Below are positions 44,088 through 55,400 of a stretch of 64,000 nt of DNA, piece by piece (the first letter of the stretch is position 1; every line of letters begins with the position of its first letter). The notes beneath the pieces are model-generated. The model was given only the letters and a program-made list of their open reading frames with translations. It was not told the origin of the DNA and did no database searches. Position numbers and translations under genes: made by a program. The stretch is from Agapanthus africanus. Lineage: Eukaryota; Streptophyta; Magnoliopsida; Asparagales; Amaryllidaceae. The DNA is taken from NCBI GenBank assembly GCA_030015575.1, contig JASDDO010000006.1, positions 320,278,361 through 320,342,360 of the forward strand. The letters are read 5' to 3'.

Positions 44088-46131
44088 TGTTCTTAATTTT
44101 CATCTCGTTCAGTGCTCGATAATCTACGCACATCCTGTAGAATCCTTCCTTCTTCACCAGTAGCACCGGAGATCCCCAGCTTGAAGTACTGGGATGAATC
44201 CATCATTTCTTCAGGAGTTCGTCCAACAGAATGTGGATCTCCTTCAATCCCTCCGGACTTAATCGGTACGGGGATTTTATAACTGGTTGTGCGCCGGGTT
44301 GTAAATCAATAATGAATTTAAGAGCTCGATCGGGAGGCAAACCTGATATATCTTCCGGGAATACATTCTCGAATTCTCGAACTACCTCTGGTTTCGATCC
44401 TTCCGCTTGAAACACTGTAATCTCTGCCTTCTTTGGTTTTGATTTGTAAACACTAGGTTCCAAGGTATGATCTCCACTTTTGAAGTAGAACACTGGGTGA
44501 TCTGGTATTTCGAATACTACCCTTCTTTGGCGACAGTCAATGGTAGCGAAGAAAGTTCCCAGTCAGTCCATTCCTAAGACTGCGTCGAAGTTCTGTATAT
44601 CCATTACCTTAAAGTCTGCATAAAATTCTTGACTGCAGACGACCACTGGACACGGATCGTATCCCAAAGTTGCTTTTAGAACGTTGTTCCCTGAACTGAC
44701 ATTCCAGCTGGATACGAGCGGTTTAACTGGGATCGCATGAGTTCGGACGAACCGTTGCGACATAAAGCAATGTGATGCCTCAGTGTCGAAGAGCGCTAGA
44801 GCGGGTAGGGAGGCTACTAAGATTGTACCTAAGTCGTGTGGGATAGATTTAGGTATAACAGATGTAAGATGACTATGAATTGAAAAGACTTAAAAGAGAA
44901 TAGGGAAGAGATTTACAAGTGATAACCTGACCCGTAGCTTCGGCCTCTTCGACCGACATGGTGAATGCTTAGCGTCGTGGCACTTTCCTCTATACCTGGT
45001 TAAATACTCAGCGTTAGGGTTAAGTGGTCTGGGTGCAGGAAGCTGGAGCTGGTAGGGATAACCGGGTAGTAGGAGCTTGGATCGCCGGTCTAGCTGAAGG
45101 GTTGTTGGGTCCTCGGTTCTGGGGGCATGCTCCAATGGCGTGAGTAGAAGACCCACAGATCAGGCACAAGTTGTTCGCCCTACGGCAGTTCTTCACAAGA
45201 TGCCCTGTTCTTTTGCAGTAGATACAAAAGTCTGGCCTACTGTTGGCGAACGAACCTACTGGCCTCTGAGATGGTCCGTTAAAAGCTGGCCTGGAAGTGG
45301 CCCCTCCTGTGATCTAGTGCACAAGGCGTTCATACCGGCAGTCTACGGTTTGCCTTTCTTCTTCACAACTGCCTCATAGCGTCGGACAGCCTTCAAAGCA
45401 AGTTCATGGGTTGGGAAATCCCCTGTAGCGAGTGCAGCTTGGATTTCAGGGTCCAACCCTTGCTGAAATTGTCATGCCCGGATCTCAGCAGTGGGAATAA
45501 GATATACAGCGAACCTGTTACGACCTTATGTTAGCAGTGTTTTAAGTGAGATAATTTGAGTTTGAAACTATATCTTACCGGCTGAGTATGGTAAACTCAG
45601 CATCATATTCATCCACCGACTTGACCCATATCGTGCCTTGTTGTAAATGGATGAATTGCTGCTCCATGTCAAAGCGGCAGTCTCTGGGAAGTACTTAGCG
45701 TCGAAAAGGTCTCGGAATGTTTTCCATTCTATCGGTTGTACAAGACGGCTCTCTTCAGCTTTCCACCATACCCTTGCGTTATCAGTCAGTTGCAACTTAG
45801 CAACTTTCACCAAGGCAATATCTGGCACTTGAGCTACTGCCAGGTCATTCTCGATCGCTTGAGCCCATTCTTCTGCCCCAAGTGGGCTCTCATTATCCGA
45901 GAAGTTTTTTGGGTGCAGTGCCCGAAACTACTTAACTCCGGATGCCTCAGCTTCTGCGTGGTTCATCAGGATAGCAGTCTGCTGCTGCCGACCCTCTAAT
46001 TGGCTCTTGATAGCCTCAAGCAGTACCGTTTTGTCATTGATAGGAGCTGCAACAGTTGGTGGTGGTGGTAGAGTAAGCGGTGGAGTATCGTCGTTGACGT
46101 TGATATCGGTATTGTTCGGAGAGTCCATCAC
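44088..46131 (-). pseudogene. Gypsy gag, protease and RT N-terminus, broken
   Basis: From right to left: gag start at 46131 (frame to 45928); a retrotransposon gag domain in 45828-45568 (KVAKLQLTDNARVWW...); a CCHC zinc knuckle CIYCKRTGHLVKNC at about 45225-45172; the protease active-site region near 44780, where the usual FDTGASH reads with Glu in place of Gly; the protease tail in 44763-44563 (YADF.V..I..FDAVLGMD); and the RT N-terminus in 44493-44203 (FENVFPEDISGLPPDR...). Several frames are needed and stops lie between them. The element once encoded one gag-pol polyprotein. Confidence 0.88.
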
Positions 46132-46391
46132 CTTGATATAAAAGATATGTTAGGATAGATTCAAGAAATTTGAAATGCAAGGAATGTAAATATTTGTTGA
46201 ACTCATTAATTCTTGTAGTATATTGTTTACGACATCATGCAGAACTGATCTGCATGGGTCACCAATAAAACCTGTCACGCCCCACTTCCCAATAGACAGA
46301 AACGGTGACGTGGCAAGCCCGCGGTATATTTATCCAGTATATTGTTTACGACTTCATGCAGAACTGACCTGCATGGGCCACCAATAAAACC
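46132..46391 (-). other. Gypsy leader with 119-bp tandem duplication
   Basis: The block with AGTATATTGTTTACGAC...CCTGTCACGCCCCACTTCCC occurs at 46217 and again at 46336, 119 bp apart. The duplicated unit spans the LTR 3' end (GGGGCGTGACA) and the first leader bases, GGTTTTATTGGTG (minus), so there are two candidate LTR ends, at 46273 and 46392. I place the LTR border at 46392. No clear initiator-Met primer site is present. Confidence 0.65.
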
Positions 46392-49288
46392 TGTCACGCC
46401 CCACTTCCCAATAGAAGGAAACGGTGATGTAGCAAGCCCGCGTCATATTTATCCAGAGAAGGTCCCTAAATAAATATACTAAGCATATTGAAACAATAAT
46501 ACACAATGTAAGAATAAATTGAGACTCTAAAATTTTTCAACAAACATCTTTATTTACATTCAACTTCCAATATTTACAAATACAAGAGTTTATGCTGGAA
46601 AGTAAATACAATAAGAAAAATGCCTAAACAGGTGGCATACATAAACTAAAGAAAAAGAGAAACTGAGCTAGCCCTGAGTAGTGATCTGGTTGTAGTCCTC
46701 CTCTGTGGCTTCAACCTCCTCCGTCTCGACCGTATCTGACGAACATTTCAAGAGAAGAAAAGTGGGTGGAATGCCCATCAGTGAACTAGCGCTCGGTTAG
46801 TCCTAAAGACAGGTAAGAGTAACGAAAATGACAGGTGTAAAATATATATGACGAGTAAGAATATATGTTTATGGGTAAGTATATACTATAGGTCTCTATA
46901 TTGTCACTATCTTAACGTTAAGTTCCAAGTATGAATGTCAACACAGCTGTAGAAGTATTCACGAGCTCAAGAGTGGGGCCCCAGGAGTAATGAAACACGG
47001 GCCCATTTCATGTGTTAGCATCGGGGCTCTAGGCTGTGGATGAGTCAACCTGACTGATATTCGAGTAAAATAAAAAAAGGTTAATACGATACTCCTGAAG
47101 CTCCGTTGGATTCACACAAGAAACTATCCCAAACACCCCGAGTATAATATATTATAACTGGTTAATATACTTAATTGGTTTGATTGATTGATTGATTAAT
47201 ATGTCTTGATCGAAACCATAGATTTCAAAAGGTGTAGAATGTATTCGAATGAGTCTAGTAATATGCGAGTCATAACAATTGCAATCTTGGTTCGAGTCAA
47301 GTTGGTTCAAATGGTTTGGGTTCGAGTACATATTCGAGTTTAGATTCGAGTTTCGAGTTCAAGTTTAGATTCGAATTTAGGGTTTGAGTTCGAGTTTATA
47401 TTCAATTTTGGATTAGAGTTATAGATATTTCTTGAGAATTGATTTAACTTTTGAAGATCTTAGGTTCGGGAGAAATCAGCAACTGCCGCACATGGACAGC
47501 ATGATTTGTGTATTTTTCCAAGACAATTGTCATTGATAACTCTGTTAAGTTGTCTAATCTGAATAGGCAAGCACTCACTTTCTCCGGCTCTCTAGGGCTC
47601 AAGAGAATTGATCCCGCTTAAATCTATATTAATCTAGAGTCCTTAAATATTGTCTGTATATCTCGAGTGGGTTTTATGAAAAATACTTTAATATAGTTTG
47701 AAAATAAACCTCGAGGGTGATTTATAATATTTAGGATTTTCATGAACATGTATTTTAATTGTTGGGGTGTTTTAGTGATAAAACCTAGTTTTAAAAAAAA
47801 TTATAATATTATTTTTGAAAACTAGCTCTTTTGGAGACTTGGTGGTATTTTATTAAAAATTCTAATGTTTCATTTTAAAAATATAGTTTCTTAATTTTTT
47901 TTTATTGAAAATACGAATTTATGATTTTTATATAATTTTTAAAAAATTAGTTTGTTTAGAAAAGTCGTGTTTCTTAAAAACCGTATTTTTTAATTTCCTT
48001 TCAAGACCGAATACTCCGTGAGGAGTTCTGCATCTCGCTCTACTGTCCAAAGGATGTGCGATAATCCGCACCATCCATTAGCAGGTCCCCTGACGAGAGT
48101 TGTAGAGACGTAATTGCCAAGGATTTCCAAATATCGATTTAAAGAAACTCGTTTTTTGTAAAAGTATGGTATTTTAATGAAAAAGTTATTCTTTAAATTA
48201 GTCGTGTGTTTAGAGTACCGTGTTATGGAACCATAGTGTGCGTGTGGGGTAGGTCGTTACCCCGTGAAGTTTTTCTAAACGTATTTAAATTAATTATCGA
48301 TAAGAAGGTGATATTAAAGTTCATGGTATTTTAATGAAAAAGTTCGTTATATGTTTGTTTCATATGAAAATTTTATTAAAACTAAAAACTAAATGATGTG
48401 AATAAAGTTAAGATTAGTGTAGGATGTTATTTTGATCTCGTTTGCTTATCACATGGCTTATAAATGTTAAGAAGAAGAGTATATCAGAGCTAACTCCACT
48501 TCTGTCGATTTGTTTTAAAAAATGCCTTGAGATAGAAAGAGAGAGGGATGAAGGGACTTACGGTTTTAGATGGTTACTAAGAGATCAAAGAATCCCTCGG
48601 GGGTCGTGGTTTCATCGGAGATGCTCCGGTCGTCGAGTTTGGCTTGCTACTCCACTTGGGGTTTAGAGAGTTTTGAGAGAATTTTTGCTAAAATTTCAGA
48701 ATGGAGAAGGGCTAGGGCATGGGGTGGTATTTATAGTGAAGAATTAGAGTTTGGAAATTAAAATTTTGGATTAAAATGCATTAAAAATGTGTTAAATGGT
48801 GAATTAAAGAGTCTTTGTTTGATTGCAGGAAAATCAAACTGTGCAGGGAGTTAAGGGGAGTTGATGAGACAAGTGTGCAAAGCACGGGGGGATTTGGGGG
48901 CAACTTGGACCGTCGGCGCCGGCCGTAAGAGGATTCTGGGCGGTCAGATTTTGAGGCACTGCCTCGAGATTCGTACCACGTGTCGATTTAGGTGTGTATA
49001 GCTCATTGCGCATGTTTGATTTTTTGAAACTTTTCATTTCTCCATGAATCGCACATACAACTCTTGGGCTTCCGAAAAATTAAAAAGAAAAATCTGAAAA
49101 AATAATTGTGTCTGATGGGATTCGAATACACAGGCTATGTCACAGCAGTATAGAGGCTTTACTAGTAAGATACAAGTTTCTTCTTGATTTTATTTAACAA
49201 AAATAACTTTTAACTCTTATACTGGCTGAAATACCATTTTCTGTAAAATAACAAGAAATTTCTTTACAGTGAATTTAGAGTCACTATA
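46392..49288 (-). repeat. 5' LTR of the Gypsy element
   Basis: About 2.9 kb, relative of 35240-36444 and of the solo LTR 41273-44082. Its outer tip reads TATAGTGACTCT on the minus strand, another TG to TA decay. A TATA-like TATAAATACC (minus) is near 48728-48737. tRNA-like boxes lie at 49117-49172. The 63-codon frame 48570-48761 is antisense to the element and diverges without constraint from its partner. Confidence 0.88.
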
Positions 49289-51205
49289 GAAGGTAGTGAT
49301 GGTTCGATTTTATCGGCATGTGCGACTTCAGACAAACACGGATCGTGGATGTTGGATTCAGGATGTTCATTTCATGTGACCCCGAATCGGAGTTGACTTG
49401 CTAAGTATCGTTCAGTTAATAGAGGATCGGTCTTTATGGAGAATGGTATGGTAAGCGGAGTTGTTAGGATTGGTGCAGTTCGGATCCGCATGCATGATGG
49501 GAGAGTTCGGACGTTGACAGATGTCAGGCATATGCTAAATCTGAGGAGGAGCTTGATTTCATTAGGTGCTTTGGACGGGATCGGTTAAAAGCGTGCGATC
49601 GATAGAGATTCCGTGATGATTTTCAGAGATGCTCATATTGTCATGAAGGCGAAGAGGGTGAGTAATCTGTATTTTCTTCAGGGACGGACGGTCTTAGGAG
49701 ATATTATTAGATCTTTTACCGATTCAGGTGGTTCAGACTCTGTCAAGGTGTGGCGTCCACGATCGGGCCATATTGGCGAGGCAGGTTGGGAGGGTCTCGA
49801 AAGAGGCAGTCACTTGGAGGTGTAGAGATCGACATGAGAAATCTTCGAGAGGATTGTATTCAAGGGAAGAAGAAAGAGATGGTTCCGACACCGGTTTGTT
49901 CTCGAGGTGGAATCAGACATCATGGTTACTTCATTGATGACTTCTTGAAGAAGTTGTGGGTGTATGTTATTGAACCGAAGGAGGAGAATTTTCAGATTTT
50001 CAGGAAGGCTGTTGTGGAGAAGCAGTTAGGGAAGCGTGTGAAGGTTTTTCGTTCCGATCATGATGGAGAGTTCTGCAAGTCAAGAAGGATCGTGCATCAT
50101 ACCACTTTTGATTCTAAGTATATTGGCGGAGCAGAGCGGATGGTTCGTAAGGTGTTTGGGAAGAACAGATATTTACGGCTTATGGCTGCAGTTCCGAGGG
50201 AGTTTCGGGCGAAGGCCCTATTTACTGCCGAGTACCTCATCGATCGGTCACCATTGACGGTAGTAAACAGGATAATTCCTAAAGAGGTATGGACTGGAGG
50301 GACTGGGAATTACTCAGGGCTTCATAATTCTAGAAGCGAACCAAAAGGGTACATGTTGTGGTGTCCTGATACTAAGGGTGGAGTAATCAGCCAAAATATG
50401 ATAGTTGATGAGTCTGCGATTTCTCGGAAAAAACAGACTCGGTCAGATGGTGAGCAAGGAACAATATCACTGAGCTAGGTGGTGTTCGAGGCTTCGGTCT
50501 ATGTTATAGATAAGGCGGTTGATATTTCGATTCAGGCGGAGAGTCCGGTATAGCCAGTTGTGCGGAGGCTTATGGTATTTAGGCGCACGAGGGAGGTTAG
50601 GGATGAAGCTCCGAGAATATGGGATCGGGAGTTTGACAGAAAGTCTGCATGCGAGATTCGTGGCATGGATATTTTCATGGATGAGGAGTTGCGTCCGTTG
50701 CAGCGGTATATCGAGTAGGTCATCGCTTGGTATGAGAGAGAGACTTAGCCCGTGTCTTCTCGGTTAGTGGCGTACTTCGGATTGGTGTCATCATCAGGTA
50801 TAGCTGGCGATAGGGACAGTTGGAGATCGAGGACATGTCACAAGGACACGGAAGGGTAGATGATATTTCAGATTGTTATCGCGGCATCAATTGGAGAGGC
50901 GGGATTGCTGAGCGTCTTGGAGACGGTTAGGAAGACCATGTATTTGCGGAGATTGTTGGTTTTGGGTGTTCCACAAAAGATGAGAGTGTTCTAAGATGCC
51001 GAGAAGACGGTTATGGCTCTTACGAAGGTTGGTATCCATGAAAATCCGACAGTTGTATTTACGGGGATGGTTTCGGATTTCGAGTTCAAGCAGTACTTGG
51101 ACCTGATCTGCCTAGTTGATTGATAAGGCACAGTGACGACGAGAACAAAGTTCCAAGAATTGAGAAAGTGTCGAGATTGTGATGAATTTGAATTAAGGTG
51201 GAGAT
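49289..51205 (+). pseudogene. Copia gag-pol remnant D
   Basis: Plus-strand remnant cut on its left by the Gypsy LTR. It starts in the protease (WMLDSGCSFHVTP near 49350), passes a decayed GAG-pre-integrase part, and reaches a partial integrase in 49750-50478 (YFIDDFLKKLWVY..., KVFRSDHDGEF, then ERMVRKVFG at the expected Glu site). After that it is very degraded; a purine tract AAGGTGGAGAT (51195-51205) marks the 3' end. Many stops are present. The RT YVDD core is not recognisable, so a large part is deleted or mutated. It is a different lineage from elements A and B. Confidence 0.8.
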
Positions 51206-51652
51206 TATTGAAATTGATTGCAAATTCGGAGCCCGAGAATAAAAGCCCAAGATGGTGCCCAAGTGTGAATACATGCAGTGCACGTAATGCAGGTAATGGG
51301 TTTCATAGTTAAACTATGATTAGTTTATACTAATTAATTCTAAGCCATCTCTAAGTCTCTAGTTTAGATTCTAGACTTATCTCTAAGTAAAATCTCTTAG
51401 CCTATATATATTAATCCATATATTAATTAATTAATCCATAGATTGATAAAGGAATCAATCAGAGCCTCTATAAAGTGTGGCGGAGGCCGATTAAATCCAA
51501 CAGAGGGGTTTAAGGGAAGTTTGCGGCTTCAATAAAATAATACACAAGTCTTGAAGGCCAATAAATTAATCAACAGAGAAGGGTTCAGATCTGTGGCCCA
51601 ATTAGAAGTCTGCGGCATCCACAGAGAATAAGAGGCGGCTGTGGCAAGAGGC

Positions 51653-51692
<40 letters not shown>

Positions 51693-51948
51693 ATTGTATC
51701 TGGACGGTGATTGGAGAGGACGTTCTCGTGTAATACTGTTTTAATAGCGGAAGTTTTCGTCGTCGGGCAAATCTTGTGTTTGCGTTGTTTGATGTGATTT
51801 TGATAATCTGCGTTGTTTTGATAGATTGTCCGGCAAGTCTTTTTCAAGTAGTTTGTTTGCTCACGATCCTGATAGATTAATTTTCTGATGCGACTCTTAG
51901 TGTTTTGCGACTCCCAGAAGCATCACAGATATAGAAAAATTCACAACA
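51206..51948 (+). repeat. 3' LTR of Copia remnant D
   Basis: About 743 bp, from TATTGAAATT (decayed TGTTGAAATT) just after the purine tract to CACAACA. It contains a (GA)n run at 51651-51690 and CTATATATAT near 51400. The left LTR is missing, so age and target site cannot be judged. Confidence 0.7.
51651..51690. repeat. (GA)n microsatellite
   Basis: About 15 GA units within the LTR of Copia remnant D. Confidence 0.85.
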
Positions 51949-52489
51949 CTCCCCTCATGCGTCTCAAAAACTGTTATCATCCTATAATTCATATTATAGA
52001 CTTGCATGGGCCGGGATATTTTTCCTCATGCGTCTCAAAAACTATTGAATAGTATAGTATGCATGTAATGCAATGAACGGAAAAGCTTTTTACATGTGTG
52101 AACGACTTGTACTGCCGAGCAAAATCTCAACTCAGAATGAAACTTTGGTTTCAGACTCTCAGGATTTATACGCTTGCAAACTGACCTATAGCTTAAAAAT
52201 CAATAAATAAATAAATAGCTACAGTTGACTTTTATTAAAGCTTGGCATATCATGCTCTCAGGTTGCAGTTACAAATACTGAAATCCGTCAATCAAAAAAG
52301 TTTTCTTATTGAGTTACACAAGCTCCTGTTATCAATGATTGAACATAAATGAAATTTAAATTCAACCCCCCCAATGCATATCCTTATGCAAGATAATTGA
52401 ACTGTCTTCTATACAACAACATTGCCGATAGATTGAACTAGCAACCCCAATTTATTCAAACCTAAATCTTGTGTACTGAATCAACAACT
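51949..52489. other. 3' flank of the pyruvate decarboxylase gene
   Basis: No gene. It holds the repeated CCTCATGCGTCTCAAAAACT (about 51954 and 52023), probably old element sequence, and then the likely 3' UTR of the decarboxylase gene next to 52490. I see no clear polyadenylation signal that I would defend. Confidence 0.5.
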
Positions 52490-55400
52490 CTATTGGGGAT
52501 TTGGGGGCCGACTATTGGCTGCTGAGACCCTCGATCCCCATTCAAGCAACTCTTTGCTCGTGTCATCCTTGTGCACGATGACCTCGATGAAGCAGAGGCT
52601 ATCTTTATGTTCACACGTAGCCTTTTCAATCGCTTCTTCTAGTTCCTCTTCAGTACGAACCTGTACATCAATTTACCAAATTAATTTTATTTTGGTAAGC
52701 ATGCTGCTAAATGTGGTGCAACATCTCTTAGTTTGGAGATTATTATGCTCACCTTTGAAGTCCAACATTTGCCTTGGCCATTGTTAATGGCTTCTACTAA
52801 CGCAGTATAGTTCCAGTTTTTAATTACATTGTAAGGTCCGTCATGGATCTCTACCTCGATGGTGTATCCACCATTATTGATGAGAAATATAATGGTTCGC
52901 TGGTTGCATCTGATCATGGTTGAAATATCTTGTGCAGTCACCTGAAAAGGAAGAAAACAGCTCTGAGACAATAATATCAAAGTTGTAAGCCCAGCACCAC
53001 ACAGGATTTTCTCGGAATATAAAATGCATATGTATATAGTTCCAATTCTATTATGATTTGCATTCCCTTTTTCTTCTACTTGGATGAAGCATGAAATTCA
53101 TCATGCATTTAACCAGAGCTGAGAACTGAAAGAGAGCACTGGTTTCTGTACAAATTTAGTTTGGAAAAAATATATAAGCCAATATACCAATATCTTATTA
53201 ACCTAGCTTACTCTTTCACCTTTCATTTCCAAGCACGGAAAAGAAATAATTATTTGCTTTTGTTCATTTTGCTTCACATTCTTTATTTGAGACCAAGAGT
53301 TACCTAAATCAACCTGTGAACTAATTACTGAAGTGCACCTTCTATTTAGGAACTGGGAAATAGAGGTGGGATTTTATTTACCTGGAAACTTCCATCACCT
53401 ATGAAAGCAAGAACGCGTTTATCCTTGGCACCTTGAGCATATCCAAGAGTCGCCCCTACAGACCAACCGATAGACCCATACTGCATTTGGAACTCGTACC
53501 TGTTTGAACACAGGTTTAATGCAATTATTGGCCGATTACAAGTTTGCCACTATAGAGCTATTGTTGCACATTCGCATGAGCGTTATCAAATGATAATGCA
53601 TTTTATGGATGAAGACGAGTTAAATTCGATCAAAGGATTGTGCTAATGAGTGCATATTATGAAAAGTAAGGCTAAAAAGTGTAGTGAATGGGTGTGGATA
53701 TTGCATGCTAAGAGAAAACTTCTTGTTACCATGGACATTAATCAAATATAATAGTCAAGACTCACCCACAGTTCTCTGGTAAACGAAGCTTTTGGCAATT
53801 AAACCATGAGTCGCCAGTCTCTGCAATTACTGCCGTGTCACCACTCAACATATTCTGTCCAATGCATAGAAACCAAAATCAATTGATAGAACAACCAACA
53901 TTAAGAACTGAGTGTACATTGTCATTTTCTTCATTCTTCTTTCATACCATTCCTCGAACCTGCTCATTTAGGTAAGAGAGTTTGGTGCTCTACCACCAGA
54001 GCATCTGAGGAATGGTTGTACATTGTCGTTTCTCTGATTTACTTTTAGGGTGTGCTTTGTTGCAGGTAACTGGAGCCACATAACTTGAACTGTAGTTGCA
54101 AACCAACAACAAGTATTGGTTCATATATTTGGATTCCAAAAGTGCTTTTGCAATTTGCAAAAAGGGGTCCAAAAAACATGTTGCGTTTTCTATCAAAACC
54201 AACCGCACCAAACCAGGATACCACTTTCTTTGTAACAATGAAATAATTGGGCAGCTTTTCATTTTTCTTATTACAATAGTTGTTTTTTTAAGAAGCTGTG
54301 AAGTAGGGTAGTTAAATGCCATTCCTCTGCACTAAAACTCTAAAATTATGACGAGGATCGAAGGTTGTTTTTGTTGATATTCTAACACACCTATCGAGGG
54401 TACTAGCCTCGCTACGAGACAAGGTCATTTGCATTTAATACGTGCCTGGTGGAAATCGAACCTGTTGCTCTGATACCATATCAAATGTCCCTGCCATTAC
54501 ACTAAACTCTGAAGTTATGACTAGGGTTGAGGGATTTATTTTAATATTCTAACAAGGTGTTTGGTTTGTAATTGGATACGCAACACAATTGTAACTACAT
54601 GCAAATGCAGCTATTACATTTGAAACTCCGTTTTTTGTTTTGGAAGAATGCATTTCAAATTACATGCGTCACAAATATGTGTTTGGTTGGATGTGATTGT
54701 TGTGTCATTACTATAGCCCCATTATCTTGGATTCTTGTGTTTCAGCCGCTGTAGTTGGAAGACCGTTAGATTTCAACGCGATCCAACTGCATTCCAATCT
54801 CATATGTTCATCATGTTGGATAAACATGTCTTTGAAACCGAACTACTTGTTTTTCAGGTCTGGTATATGCATGAAGTTGCTTCCCAAACTACAAACAACA
54901 ACACATGCATTGGTTATGGAGCAACTAGATCAAACCCACAATCTGTAATTTTTTACCATAAACCAGAAATCTCATTCAAATTGAATTATAACTGAAGTTC
55001 TGCTTAGCAATTAATGGATTTGTAATCAATTGAAATCAAGCGAACTTTTTCAACCAACATAACGAACAAACAATATAAATATTTTCTGTTTTTTTTCTGT
55101 TTGCAAATTGTTGCAGTAAAAAAAATTGGTTAGAATTATGAAGTGACTTACCTGAATATGCTTGAAGAGAATATTAACCCTTAAAGGCTCATTGTTATCA
55201 AATTTAAGAGGAATGCTAGGAGGAACAAATATCCGACGATAATTTTCCACAGCAGTAGTATTCTTCTTAAGCTTCTGAGCAAGTGCAGTCAAAAACTCAG
55301 TCATGAATACCCAACCAAAGGAAGGCCCGTTACCAATAGTAACCCTATTAGGCTGAACAATCACAGCCTTCTCCTTCTTGATGAGCAAAGAATAACCCAC

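Larger units (their letters stand above)
35240..49288 (-). mobile_element. Gypsy chromovirus-type retrotransposon, decayed, with nested insertions
   Basis: Minus-strand element: 5' LTR 46392-49288, leader, gag start at 46131, protease and RT N-terminus (44088-44820), RT core (40534-41267), RNase H and integrase (37000-38404), chromodomain end (36521), purine tract (36445-36458), 3' LTR from 36444, truncated at 35240. The order PR-RT-RH-INT-chromodomain defines a plant chromovirus-type Gypsy. Two solo LTRs split RT and the RT/RNase H join. Stops, frameshifts and the truncated LTR show it is old and inactive. Confidence 0.92.

Noticed and set aside
46217-46280. Initiator-Met primer site for the Gypsy element
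   Set aside because: The bases after the LTR end read GGTTTTATTGGTGACCC, which does not match TGGTATCAGAGC; I do not assign a primer tRNA.
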